From Nonomuraea turkmeniaca (lineage in GTDB: Bacteria > Actinomycetota > Actinomycetes > Streptosporangiales > Streptosporangiaceae), in the NCBI RefSeq assembly GCF_005889735.1, contig NZ_VCKY01000011.1, forward strand, positions 25,416 through 89,415: DNA of 64,000 nt, given 5' to 3'. Of the stretch, positions 48,949 to 57,667 are shown piece after piece; within the stretch, counting starts at the first letter, position 1; each line of letters opens with the position of its first letter. Both the position numbers and the translations under genes were made by a program. Under the pieces are notes generated by a model, which was not told the origin of the DNA, did not search any database, and saw only the letters and a program-made list of their open reading frames with translations.

Positions 48949-49518
48949 GTGAATACGGTGAGCGACGTGCCCGAGCGGTGGAGCCAGGCCAGCGTCTACC
49001 CCGACATGTGGGCGGACCCCGACGCGGATCCCCGCAACAATGACGAAGCCAGCCCGGACGGTGAGTTGGCGACGCTGCAGGACTACCTGAGCAACTATCG
49101 ACTGACCCTGCAGATGAAGTGCGAGGGGTTGGATCCGGAGCAGCTGGCGCGCCGGTCGGTGCCACCGTCGACCATGTCCTTGCTGGGTCTGGTCCGCCAC
49201 CTTGCCGAGGTGGAGCGGGACTGGCGCAATTGGATTCTGCCAGGAGACCCGGCACCGAAGCTGTACGGAGCGCGTGATGCCGACTTCGAGGGAGCCGTTG
49301 CGGAGCAGGCTCTGGTCGACGGCGCATTCGCCGATCTTGCTCGCGAACAGGCGGCAACCGATGCCATGCTGGCCGAGTATCCGGATCTGGGCGCTCGGGT
49401 GGGTCAGGACGGCACCGCTGTCCGGGAGCTGTGGGTTCACCGGATCGAGGAGTACGCTCGCCACTGCGGGCACGCCGATCTGCTGCGCGAATGCATCGAC
49501 GGACGGGTAGGGCAATAG
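48949..49518 (+). CDS. DinB superfamily (DUF664) protein
   Basis: 189 residues from GTG 48949 (other in-frame GTGs at 48958 and 48967, and a TTG at 48922, are possible). DUF664 features: ATLQDYLSNYRLTLQMKCEGLDPEQLARRSVPPSTMSLLGLVRHLAEVERDW and, at the end, HRIEEYARHCGHADLLRE with the His ligands. It is an actinobacterial metal-dependent, presumably mycothiol-using, enzyme of unknown substrate. It is unlinked to a regulator. Confidence 0.78.
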   Translation: MNTVSDVPERWSQASVYPDMWADPDADPRNNDEASPDGELATLQDYLSNYRLTLQMKCEGLDPEQLARRSVPPSTMSLLGLVRHLAEVERDWRNWILPGDPAPKLYGARDADFEGAVAEQALVDGAFADLAREQAATDAMLAEYPDLGARVGQDGTAVRELWVHRIEEYARHCGHADLLRECIDGRVGQ

Positions 49519-49723
49519 CGCACTCGCTCGCTGGCAGTAGAGCGCATGCGTTGTTCCCGCGATCGAGGATCTTCGCACCCGTGGTGGCATAGTGGGGCCT
49601 CGGTGCCGCGCGGTCCGGCATCGGGCCACACGCGTGCGGTTCGAGATCCGGGCGATCCTCCCGCCGCGGCGGGAGGTGCAGCACCCCGTGACTCGTTGGG
49701 CGCGCGATCGGAGAGAGCGACGG

Positions 49724-50935
49724 ATGCCGAGTGGACTCATCGCGCTGGCACTCGGCGGCTTCGGCATCGGTCTGACCGAGTTCTTGATCGCCGGGCTGCT
49801 GCCACAGGTGGCGTCGAGTTTCGCGGTGTCCGAGGCGGCAGCGGGCTGGCTGATCTCCGGGTACGCGTTGAGTGTCGCGATCGGCGCGATCGCGCTGACC
49901 GCGGCGACGGCGCGGCTGCCCCGCAAGGGGATCCTGGTCGGCCTGGTGGCGTTGTTCGTCATCGGTAACCTGTTGTCCGCTGTCGCGCCGAACTATCCGG
50001 TGATGCTGCTCGGGCGGATCATCGCGGCGTTATGCCACGGTTCGTTCTTCGGTATCGGCTCGCTGGTCGCTCGCAGCCTGGTCGCGCCGGAGAAGAGCTC
50101 CCGAGCGGTGGCGGTCATGTTCGCCGGGCTGACGGTTGCGAACGTGCTGGGCGTGCCGTTCGGCGCGCTGGTCGGTGAACAATGGGGCTGGAGAGCGGCT
50201 TTCTGGGCAGTCACCGGAATCGGCGTGCTCGCGCTGGCGGGAATCGTCGCTCTCGTCCCCAGCCGGGCGGGAGAGACGCGGCCGCCGACAGTGACCGGCC
50301 GCTCCGACGCGATGCCGCCCATCGGCTTGCGGGCGCAGTTTCGTGCGTTCCGGTCTTGGCAGGTCTGGCTGACCCTGACGGCCACCGCGCTCAGCTATGG
50401 CGGGATGTTCGGTGCGTTCAGCTACATCGCCTACACGTTCACCGAGGTCGGCGGCTTCTCCTCAGCGGATGTCGCCTGGTTGCTGATGGTCTACGGCGTC
50501 GGGCTGGTCGTCGGGAACCTGATCGGCGGGCGAGCGGCCGACCGTGACCGTGACCGCGCCCTGGTCCTCGCCCTGCTCGGACTCACCATCACCCTGGCCG
50601 TGTTCGGTCTGCTGGCCGGCAGCGCCCCCGCGTCGGTGATACTGGTGTTTCTGATGGGGCTGTTCGGCTTTGCCAGCGTGCCCGGCATGATCACCCGCGT
50701 CACCGACTTCGCCCAGGGCGCGGCACTGGCCGCCAGCGCCAACGTGTCCGCGTCCAACATCGGCAACGCCCTTGGCGCCTGGCTCGGAGGCCTGGCCATC
50801 ACCGCGGGCCTCGGCTATGCCGCACCGCTCTACGTCGGCGCCGGCATCGCCTTGGCCTCCGTCATCGTCATGGTCGTTGCCGCACACCGAACCAGGTCAC
50901 CCGCGCAGCAGCTGCAGATCGACCGCTCCACGTGA
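49724..50935 (+). CDS. MFS transporter, DHA1 drug-efflux type
   Basis: 403 residues from ATG 49724 with GGAGAGAG upstream. Twelve hydrophobic segments, motif A-like region near TARLPRKGILVG between helices 2 and 3, and motif C-like GLTVANVLGVPFGALVGEQWGWRAAFW in helix 5, as in proton-driven drug antiporters of the AraJ/ChlR group. The substrate is unknown. It follows the DinB gene by about 200 bp and is probably independently transcribed. Confidence 0.85.
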   Translation: MPSGLIALALGGFGIGLTEFLIAGLLPQVASSFAVSEAAAGWLISGYALSVAIGAIALTAATARLPRKGILVGLVALFVIGNLLSAVAPNYPVMLLGRIIAALCHGSFFGIGSLVARSLVAPEKSSRAVAVMFAGLTVANVLGVPFGALVGEQWGWRAAFWAVTGIGVLALAGIVALVPSRAGETRPPTVTGRSDAMPPIGLRAQFRAFRSWQVWLTLTATALSYGGMFGAFSYIAYTFTEVGGFSSADVAWLLMVYGVGLVVGNLIGGRAADRDRDRALVLALLGLTITLAVFGLLAGSAPASVILVFLMGLFGFASVPGMITRVTDFAQGAALAASANVSASNIGNALGAWLGGLAITAGLGYAAPLYVGAGIALASVIVMVVAAHRTRSPAQQLQIDRST

Positions 50936-50945
50936 ATGAGTGCTG

Positions 50946-51746
50946 TCAGCCGTCGAGAACACCGATGGTGAGGACGGCCGACCAGTGGCGGGTGAGTCGT
51001 CCGTCCGGGCGTGCGGCAAGGCGGCCGCGTATCTCCTGATAGAGGTGTTCCCGCTTGGCCGGCTCCATCGCGATGTGGCCGGAGAACGTATCGAGCAACG
51101 CGATGTACTCGTCTGCCGTGTAGCGCAAGGCCCATACGTAGAGTCTCGTCCCGACCACCGAGAAATGTCCGGAGGCATCGAACTCGCCGGCCATGGGGTC
51201 AGGTTGGTCCTCGGGCGGCGGCGGGGGCCACGGGCCGTCATGGCCTTCGCCGATCTCTTCATAGACCTTTTGGATCTCGGTGAAGAACGGGTCGAAGCCT
51301 GCCGGCATAGTGTGGTCGGCGTTCCATACGGCCAGGTGGCCGCCCGGGGCGAGGAGGGCGGCCGCCTTCGCGTACTTGACCTCCGGGTCCACCCATTTCC
51401 AGGCCGTGGCCGCGTAGACGAGATCGAAGCGGACCCCTGTCGGCGGCTCCCAGCCTTCGAATGACGACGAGGTCACCGAGACGTCGGAGAATTCGGCGAG
51501 GCGGTGCCGTGCCTCCGCTGCCAGTGCATCTCCGAGTTCGACCGCGGTGATCCGGAAGCCCATCCGCGCCAAGGGCAGTGTGGCCTTCCCCGGGCCGCAT
51601 CCGACTTCGAGCAGGTGCGCAGATGGCGTGACCCCCGTGATCGCAAGCAGGTCGGAGTACAGCTCGGCCGGGTAGTCGGGGCGCGCGTCTTGATAGAAGG
51701 CAGCCGCTCTGTCGAAGGTGGCTCGCAGCCGAAGATCGCGGGACAT
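50946..51746 (-). CDS. Class I SAM-dependent methyltransferase
   Basis: 266 residues from ATG 51746. It starts RLRATFDRAAAFYQDARPDYP, a common N-terminal cap, with motif I LLEVGCGPGKATLPLARMG, acidic AVELGDAL, and LVYAATAWKWVDPE and LLAPGGHLAVWNAD afterwards. It is of the Methyltransf_11/25 group. Substrate unknown. It is convergent with the MFS gene, with only 10 bp between stops. Confidence 0.83.
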   Translation of the reverse strand: MSRDLRLRATFDRAAAFYQDARPDYPAELYSDLLAITGVTPSAHLLEVGCGPGKATLPLARMGFRITAVELGDALAAEARHRLAEFSDVSVTSSSFEGWEPPTGVRFDLVYAATAWKWVDPEVKYAKAAALLAPGGHLAVWNADHTMPAGFDPFFTEIQKVYEEIGEGHDGPWPPPPPEDQPDPMAGEFDASGHFSVVGTRLYVWALRYTADEYIALLDTFSGHIAMEPAKREHLYQEIRGRLAARPDGRLTRHWSAVLTIGVLDG

Positions 51747-51842
51747 GCTCCAATGCTGGCAGCGCCGCAACACCGCGTCGCGCGAATTATCCGGCTCAGG
51801 TCCAGGACGCTCCGGGGCTGCGGACCGGCTCGTCACCGGTAT

Positions 51843-52784
51843 TCATCGCAGGGTGAGCGGAATCTCGGATGCGATGCGGGTCAGCTTCTCCGGGTTGCGG
51901 ACGTAGTAGAGGCCGGTGATGCGGGTGTCCTCGAGGCGGACCGCTATGACGCCGTCGATCTCGCCGTCCACGCGTAGGAGGAGCGCCGGGTTGCCGTTGA
52001 CCACGGTGGGGTCACCGGTGAGCGTGGCTTCGGCCTTGCGGAGGCCGCCGACGATGAAGCGGGCCACCTTGTCGGCGCCGGTGATCGGCCGCGGCGCGGC
52101 CTGCTTGACGCCGCCGCCGTCGCTCACCAGGACGACCTCAGGGGCGAGCACGTCAAGGAGGCCCTGCAGGTCCCCGGTTTCGAACGCGCGCTGGAACGAC
52201 TCCAGAGCCGCCCGCGCCTCGCTCGGGGAGACCACCTCGCGAGGGCGGCGGGCATCGACGTGCCGGCGGGCGCGGTGCGCGATCTGGCGGACGGCTGCGG
52301 GGCTCTTGCCGACGGCGGCCGCGATCTCGTCGTAGCTGACGTCGAAGGCCTCGCGCAGCACGAAGACGGCGCGCTCGGTCGGCGTCAGCGTCTCCAGGAC
52401 GAGCATGAGAGCCATCGACACACTCTCGGCGAGTTCGACGTCCTCGGCCACGTCCGGTGCGGTGAGCAGTGGCTCGGGCAGCCAGGGGCCGACGTACGCC
52501 TCCTTGCGGCGCCGCATCGTGCGCAACCGGTCGAGCGACCGCCGCGTCGTGATCCGGACCAGGTAGGCGCGCTGGTCGCGCACCTCCCCCAGGTCGACCT
52601 TCATCCACCGCAGCCAGGTTTCCTGCAGGACGTCTTCGGCGTCGGCCGCCGATCCGAGCATTTCGTAGGCGACGGTGAAGAGCAGGTTGCGGTGCGTGAC
52701 GAACGCCTCGGTGGCGGTGTCCGTCCGGCCGCCACCGGCGAGCGGCTCGGCCGTGCCCGTCGCTGGCTCGCTGCGCTCGTTCAT
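51843..52784 (-). CDS. sigJ: ECF sigma factor, SigJ (ECF41-like) type
   Basis: 313 residues from ATG 52784. Sigma-70 region 2 (FTVAYEMLGSAADAEDVLQETWLRW) and region 4 (LTPTERAVFVLREAFDVSYDEIAAAVGKSPAAVRQIAHRARR) are followed by a C-terminal SnoaL-like domain (ALESFQRAFETGDLQGLLDVLAPEVVLVSDGGG), which in ECF41 factors replaces a separate anti-sigma factor. It is divergent from a short-chain dehydrogenase gene, the typical partner arrangement, so that gene is the likely target. Confidence 0.87.
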   Translation of the reverse strand: MNERSEPATGTAEPLAGGGRTDTATEAFVTHRNLLFTVAYEMLGSAADAEDVLQETWLRWMKVDLGEVRDQRAYLVRITTRRSLDRLRTMRRRKEAYVGPWLPEPLLTAPDVAEDVELAESVSMALMLVLETLTPTERAVFVLREAFDVSYDEIAAAVGKSPAAVRQIAHRARRHVDARRPREVVSPSEARAALESFQRAFETGDLQGLLDVLAPEVVLVSDGGGVKQAAPRPITGADKVARFIVGGLRKAEATLTGDPTVVNGNPALLLRVDGEIDGVIAVRLEDTRITGLYYVRNPEKLTRIASEIPLTLR

Positions 52785-53029
52785 GGCCGGCTCCTGCCTG
52801 TTGGCTCTCCATTGTGCTCCACGCACAAGACGCCGCCCCTCACCGCTGTGTGACACCCGTGATCGGTGGCGCACGTCACATGACCGCGCTGTCACGGGGA
52901 TCGGGTCGCCGGCGCCTCATGTTCGTCAAGGACGCGCCGCGCGGCACACAACTCCACGAGCGATCGCCTTGGCCCCGTTGCGTGGTGACCGCCACGCGAC
53001 CGCCACCGCAGAAAGAACGGAAAGACATC

Positions 53030-53884
53030 ATGAGCAAGGTCTGGTTCGTGACCGGTTCGTCCCGCGGCCTCGGCCGTAACTTCGTCGAGGCCGCCCTTTC
53101 GCGCGGCGACAAGGTGGCCGCGACGGCCCGCACCGCCGGAAGCCTTGACGAGTTGGTCGCCGCCTATGGCGACGCGGTGCTTCCGCTGGAGCTGGACGTG
53201 ACCGACAAGGCCACCGTCTTCGAGAGCGTCAAACGGGCCAAGGAGCATTTCGGCCGTCTCGACATCATCGTGAACAACGCCGGCTACGCCCAGGTGGGCG
53301 CGATCGAGGAGCTGACCGAGCAGCAACTGCGCGACCAGTTCGAGACCAACCTGTTCGGCGCGGTGTGGGTCGTTCAGGCCGCGCTACCGTACCTGCGCGA
53401 GCAGGGCGCAGGGCACATCATCCAGATGTCCTCGGCCGCCGGGCTCATCGCCATGCCGCTCGGCGGCGCATACCAGATCTCCAAGTGGGCGGTGGAAGCC
53501 CTGAATGAATCCCTCGCCCAAGAGGTCGCCGGCTTCGGCATCAAGGTGACCGTGGTCGAGCCCGGCGGCTTCGCCACCAGGTCCGGCAAGAACCCAGATC
53601 CACTCGACAACGGTCACATGGCCGAGCCCAACCCGATCTACGACGACCTCCGCCGGCGCCTCGCCGGGTTCGCGGGAAAGCAGCCCGCCGGCGACCCGGC
53701 CGCCGCGGCCCGGGCGCTCCTCAAGATCGTCGACTCCGATGACCCGCCCCTGAGGGTGCTCTTCGGCCAGGGCTTCTACCCGATGCTCCAGCAGGTCTAC
53801 GCCGACCGGCTCAAGACCTGGGCCGACTGGCAGAACCTTTCGGTGGAGGCCCACGGCAAGCTCGATCAAGATTCGCCAGGGTGA
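53030..53884 (+). CDS. Short-chain dehydrogenase/reductase (classical SDR)
   Basis: 284 residues from ATG 53030. NADP-binding TGSSRGLGRNFVEAAL (TGxxxGxG), NNAGYAQVG, catalytic Ser in IIQMSSAAG and the Y-x-x-x-K pair in YQISKWAVEA. It is of the oxidoreductase group usually encoded next to SigJ-type sigma factors. It reduces or oxidises a small carbonyl or hydroxyl compound. Expression is probably directed by the divergent sigma factor. Confidence 0.87.
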   Translation: MSKVWFVTGSSRGLGRNFVEAALSRGDKVAATARTAGSLDELVAAYGDAVLPLELDVTDKATVFESVKRAKEHFGRLDIIVNNAGYAQVGAIEELTEQQLRDQFETNLFGAVWVVQAALPYLREQGAGHIIQMSSAAGLIAMPLGGAYQISKWAVEALNESLAQEVAGFGIKVTVVEPGGFATRSGKNPDPLDNGHMAEPNPIYDDLRRRLAGFAGKQPAGDPAAAARALLKIVDSDDPPLRVLFGQGFYPMLQQVYADRLKTWADWQNLSVEAHGKLDQDSPG

Positions 53885-54130
53885 GTCTGGCGGTGGCGCT
53901 GATCAGCCTCACCGCCTCGATCGCCGAGATGCTCGTCGACCTGTACGTCGTATTCGCCACCGACGATCTCGCGCAGTTGCTGGTGTCGAAGGCGAGCTGG
54001 GAGACCTGGTTGGCGGCTGATCGAGCCGATGCAGGGTCGACTCCAGCGCCTCGGCCTGCTCGGGCGTCGGCAGCAGCTTGAGCTCGACCGGCGGCTCACG
54101 ATCTCCCGCCTGCGGTTCCCGGCAACGCAC
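53885..54130 (-). pseudogene. IS605/TnpB-like transposase N-terminal fragment
   Basis: On the minus strand VELKLLPTPEQAEALESTLH (coded near 54040-54100) is the start of OrfB/TnpB-type proteins. After a frameshift, ANQVSQLAFDTSN and then LREIVGGE-like residues follow, as expected for this family. The downstream RuvC-like catalytic part is absent. The remainder of the gap up to 54273 shows only promoter-like DNA before the secreted-protein gene. Confidence 0.6.
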
Positions 54131-54273
54131 TCCCGTGCGGGCGGCTGGCGTTTGGGAGGAACAGGCCGTGGGTTCGTCGCGTCAGCTGCGATGGCGATCG
54201 TCCGACATACCCTCGCTATACCGCCGCTTCCTAAACTCGGGGCAGCTGGATGTAACCGACCTTAGGGGAGATC

Positions 54274-54705
54274 GTGAAATCCGCGCTGACGAACAGGTTC
54301 CGGTGGACCGCTGCCGTCGTGAGCAGCCTTGCCGTCGCGGCCGTCGGGCTTACTGTTTACGCGCCCGGCGCCCAGGCCTCCGACATTCTTTCGGACCCGA
54401 GCAAGGCGAGCAACGTGAAGACCAGGGACACCGACACGGTCTGGTCCGGTCCGATGGGCCTGAACTGCCAGGTCCGCACCGGCACCTATAACGGCAAGAC
54501 GTACGTGTGGGGCCGCATGACCAAGGGGCGCACGGGCGAGTTCAAGGAGCTCAAGAACGGCGTCGGGATGAAGAGCGAATCGGTCAACAAGGGCTCGGGC
54601 CAGACGCACTACAGCCGTGGTGTCCCGCTGAGAAAGAACTACACCTACCGCACGACGTTCTTTGACGGCAAGTATCGCTGCAAGGCCGAGTGGACCTACA
54701 AGTAA
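54274..54705 (+). CDS. Small secreted protein
   Basis: 143 residues from GTG 54274 with AGGGGAG upstream. A signal peptide (about residues 1-35, cleavage after APGAQA) precedes a soluble beta-rich domain of about 105 residues with two Cys (LNCQVRTG and YRCKAEW) likely forming one disulphide. Lys- and Tyr-rich strands (YNGKTYVWGRMTKG; NYTYRTTFFDGKYRCK) suggest a compact extracellular sandwich. No family is recognised. A strong terminator follows at 54848-54878. Confidence 0.6.
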   Translation: MKSALTNRFRWTAAVVSSLAVAAVGLTVYAPGAQASDILSDPSKASNVKTRDTDTVWSGPMGLNCQVRTGTYNGKTYVWGRMTKGRTGEFKELKNGVGMKSESVNKGSGQTHYSRGVPLRKNYTYRTTFFDGKYRCKAEWTYK

Positions 54706-55288
54706 CCGTGAGTACGCCGGGGCCATAGGAGAAGCCGGCGTCCGCGGTCGCCGAGGCGGCAAGGCCACGTGCGGCCCACCGGCCCCCACGCCGCACTGCG
54801 ACGCCTCATCGCAAGGGCCAGTCGCTGATCAATCGCCTCTCCACATCGGACCCCACCACGCTCGGGGTGGTGGGGTCCCGGCCCGGCACTCGGCTCGCCG
54901 TCACCAGGGGGAATGGGGAAGTCGCCGCAGGTCACCTGCCGTAGCGTCGACCGTGAGCCGCCGGCCAGCCGAGGGGGCTGCTTTACGCAACCCCGCCGGG
55001 TTCGTCAAGGAAGGGGGCTGTCGGGGTGGGCGCCTTTCCGGGTCCTGGAGCCATGGCTGAAGCTGAAATTGAACGCTTTGCCTCCCGCCGCAGGTCAAGA
55101 GGCCCAGGGGTGTCACCTGGCTGAATGGATTCGTGTTCAGCGAAGGTTGGCACGGCCCCGCCCGTCTCGCCTGCCGTTTCCATGTGTGCGGGAAAGTGCG
55201 CAGCCATGGCGGTCACCGCCAGAATGTCACACATGTCAGAACTCGCGTCACCCGTGTGTGAGGGCGGCGCGATGGGCGAAGGAGGCAT
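54706..55288. other. Intergenic stretch with terminator
   Basis: No gene is supported in about 580 bp. The hairpin at 54848-54878 probably ends the secreted-protein transcript. The remainder leads up to the LuxR-type gene; no clear operator is visible. Confidence 0.5.
54848..54878 (+). terminator. Strong hairpin terminator
   Basis: GGACCCCACCAC (54848-54859) and GTGGTGGGGTCC (54867-54878) form a perfect 12-bp stem with a 7-base loop. Confidence 0.75.
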
Positions 55289-56017
55289 GTGGACGAGAGC
55301 GTGTCGCTGGCTCGGCTGGTCCATCGTCTGGAAGAGGTGGTGGGCGGTCTACGAGGCATCCCCGTCGACGTCGAGCGGGTGGACGACGACGAACTCGTAC
55401 GGCAGCAGATCGCGCAGGTCGTCCCCGCGGCCGGCGAGTTGCGCGCCATGCACCCTTGGTATCCGCGGACGGAGAAAGGATCCGAGGAGCGGGAGGGCAG
55501 GCGCAGGGTGCTCGACGCCCTGGAGCGTGGGATGAAGATGCGCACGATCGTTCACGCGAGCGTGATGGACGACCCTCGCAAGGCGGGCCGGGTCAGGCAG
55601 CTGCATGCCGCCGGCGACCTGTACCGGATCGTCGACGAGCCGATTCAGCAGTTGCTCGTCTTCGATCGCGTTGTGGCGTTCCTTCGGATGACCCCCTTCG
55701 CCTATGCGCCGGGCACCCTGGTGATCAGGCAGCAGAGTCTCCTCACCGCCCTCATCGACCTGTTCGAGCGGACCTGGGCCGGCGCCAGGGAGATCAACGA
55801 GCCGACGCACAGGCTGAGCGCCCGCGAGCGCGAAGTGCTCGCCCTGATCGCGGAGGGGCGCTCCAACAGCGCCGTCGCCCGCGCCCTGTCGATCACGGAG
55901 GCGGCCGTCGGCAAGCACGTGGCCAGCTTGTTCACCAAGCTCGACCTGCCCGAGACCCCTGACGACAACCGGCGGGTGCTGGCGGTGCTCGCCTACCTGC
56001 GCGGCATGGTGAGGTAG
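55289..56017 (+). CDS. LuxR-type (GerE) helix-turn-helix regulator
   Basis: 242 residues from GTG 55289 with GAAGGAGG upstream. The N-terminal two thirds form a phospholipase-D-like or sensor domain (ELRAMHPWYPRTEK; GRRRVLDALERGMKMRTIVHASV; RIVDEPIQQLLVFDR), common in actinobacterial regulators that lack a receiver domain. The C-terminal LuxR helix-turn-helix is THRLSAREREVLALIAEGRSNSAVARALSITEAAVGKHVASLFTKLDL. Targets unknown; the membrane-protein gene 70 bp downstream is on the same strand. Confidence 0.82.
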   Translation: MDESVSLARLVHRLEEVVGGLRGIPVDVERVDDDELVRQQIAQVVPAAGELRAMHPWYPRTEKGSEEREGRRRVLDALERGMKMRTIVHASVMDDPRKAGRVRQLHAAGDLYRIVDEPIQQLLVFDRVVAFLRMTPFAYAPGTLVIRQQSLLTALIDLFERTWAGAREINEPTHRLSAREREVLALIAEGRSNSAVARALSITEAAVGKHVASLFTKLDLPETPDDNRRVLAVLAYLRGMVR

Positions 56018-56086
56018 TGCCAGACCGACCACGTTCTCGCCTCAGCCCCCATGCGGGCGGAATCCGGGGCGGAGTTCAATGACGTC

Positions 56087-56623
56087 ATGCAACGAATGAC
56101 CGGATTACTCGTTGGCGCGATCTTCGGCGCGGTATTCGTCGTCGTCAACGCGCACAGCCCGCTGAACTCCGTGACCGCCAACGTCCTGCGGGTGGCCGCC
56201 TGCCTGGCGGCCGCGAGTGTCATCGCCATGTGGTTCCTCACGGCTCGGAAGGAGAAGCCCTCCGCGGGCTCGCGGCCGAACATGTACAGCCGCGGCTATC
56301 TGATCATCGTCGCCGCTGAGGCGGTCCTGCTCTTCGGGGGCATCAGGGTGCTCGCCGCCTGGGAACGACCTGAGCAGACCAACGTGGCATGGGTGGCGTT
56401 CGTGGTCGGTGTGCATTTCATCGCGTTGGCGCCGGTCTGGAAGGACTGGGGGATCGCGGCTCCCGGTGCGATTCTCACCCTGCTAGGGGTCGCCGGTCTC
56501 GTCATGGCGTCTACGGCCGTCGTCGCCTGGGTCCCTCTTGTCAGCGGTGTGCTGTCCGGGGTGGTGCTCCTGATGGGGGCCGTCACCTTCGGCTGGCGCG
56601 CCATGACGGCTCGAACGGCCTAG
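56087..56623 (+). CDS. Hypothetical five- or six-helix membrane protein
   Basis: 178 residues from ATG 56087 (ATG 56051 is in frame upstream). Hydrophobic helices lie at about residues 5-22, 32-50, 68-85, 100-118, 125-145 and 150-168 with short polar loops, for example TARKEKPSAGSRPNMYSRG. No signature motif is present. It may be co-transcribed with the LuxR-type regulator gene upstream. Function unknown. Confidence 0.6.
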   Translation: MQRMTGLLVGAIFGAVFVVVNAHSPLNSVTANVLRVAACLAAASVIAMWFLTARKEKPSAGSRPNMYSRGYLIIVAAEAVLLFGGIRVLAAWERPEQTNVAWVAFVVGVHFIALAPVWKDWGIAAPGAILTLLGVAGLVMASTAVVAWVPLVSGVLSGVVLLMGAVTFGWRAMTARTA

Positions 56624-56640
56624 TGCGGGGCGGCGAAGGC

Positions 56641-56805
56641 ACGAACATGTGCGGTGCCTGGCGGAGCGCGTCCGAGATGGGCTTGGCGCCGCCATTCACG
56701 GTGCCGCTGCAGGAGGCCCCGTGGTGGCACCCGGTGCACACCCACGACGCCGCCCACATCTGGCTGCGCGAGACCACCGCCCGCGCGACGCGCTCGCCGT
56801 CGATC
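56641..56805 (+). pseudogene. LysR-type regulator C-terminal fragment
   Basis: Plus-strand residues EMGLAPPFTVPLQEAPWWHPVH and then DAAHIWLRETTARA resemble the end of the LysR effector-binding domain (the HxxDPAHxWLR type). The rest of the gene is missing. It lies downstream of aromatic-degradation genes, which LysR proteins often control. Confidence 0.5.
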
Positions 56806-56818
56806 CGGTGCGGGATGG

Positions 56819-57667
56819 TCATCGCGGGTCCGCCTGCCGGTCGCGGCCGGCTATGGGGGTCCGCAGCGTGCCGAGCCGGTCGATCTCGACCTCCACCACG
56901 TCCCCGGGCTGGAGCAGCCATGGCGGCGTGCGGACGTAGCCGACGCCGGCGGGGGTGCCGGTGGCGATCACGTCGCCGGGGTTGAGGGTGAACGTGCGGC
57001 TGACCAGGGCGAGCACGTCGCCGACACCGAAGATCATGTCGCGGGTGTTGCCGTCCTGGACGACCGTGCCGTTGACCCGGGTCCGGACGCGCAGGCCGTC
57101 GCGCAGGTCGCCCACCTCGTCGGCGGTGACGATCGGGCCCATGGGGCCGCTGCGGTCGGCGTTCTTGCCGAGCGTCCACTGGCTGGTGAGCTTCTGGGCG
57201 CGGCGGGCGGTCAGGTCGTTGAAGGTGGAGTAGCCGAGCACCGCCGTCTGCGCGGCGGCAGGATCAGCGTCACTCAAAGGCTCGGCGACGTAGGCGGCCA
57301 CCTCGCCCTCCCAGTCGAGCCCCGCCTCCCCCGTGGGAACCGGTACGGGCACGTCGCCGACGCTCAACGAGGCCGTCCAGCGGCCGAACAAGGTCGGATA
57401 CTCGGGCACCTCGAACGAGCCCTCGGCGGCGTGCGCGCGATAGTTGAGCCCGACGCAGATCACCCGGGCCGACGGCGGCACCGGCGGCGCGAAGGTCACC
57501 TGCCCCACAGGGAGGGCCTCCCCCGTGAGCTCGGCGGCCCTGGCCGTCCAGCCCCGCGCATCGGTCCAAAAGCGCGTCACGTCGGTCACGATCTGCACGG
57601 TGTCGCCGTCCAGACGCGCGAGGTGCACGATGTCGTCTCCAGGGAGCCGGACTCCGGCGAGCTTCAC
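56819..57667 (-). CDS. Fumarylacetoacetate hydrolase family protein
   Basis: 282 residues from GTG 57667, whose GTGA overlaps the dioxygenase stop. FAH fold: PPSARVICVGLNYRAHAAEG, metal-binding acidic residues in LDWEGEVAAYV, YSTFNDLTARRAQ, and the final GDVIATGTPAGVGY. Members hydrolyse or decarboxylate ring-cleavage products such as 2-oxo-acids and fumarylpyruvate-type compounds. Translational coupling to the intradiol dioxygenase puts it in the same catabolic pathway. Confidence 0.85.
   Translation of the reverse strand: MKLAGVRLPGDDIVHLARLDGDTVQIVTDVTRFWTDARGWTARAAELTGEALPVGQVTFAPPVPPSARVICVGLNYRAHAAEGSFEVPEYPTLFGRWTASLSVGDVPVPVPTGEAGLDWEGEVAAYVAEPLSDADPAAAQTAVLGYSTFNDLTARRAQKLTSQWTLGKNADRSGPMGPIVTADEVGDLRDGLRVRTRVNGTVVQDGNTRDMIFGVGDVLALVSRTFTLNPGDVIATGTPAGVGYVRTPPWLLQPGDVVEVEIDRLGTLRTPIAGRDRQADPR

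Noticed and set aside
53885..54130. Functional RNA-guided TnpB
   Set aside because: Only the N-terminus remains and it is frameshifted; no RuvC-like residues.
56583..57179. Minus-strand frame with CTGCHHGASC motif
   Set aside because: It runs antisense to the LysR remnant and in another frame of the FAH gene; the Cys/His cluster looks accidental.
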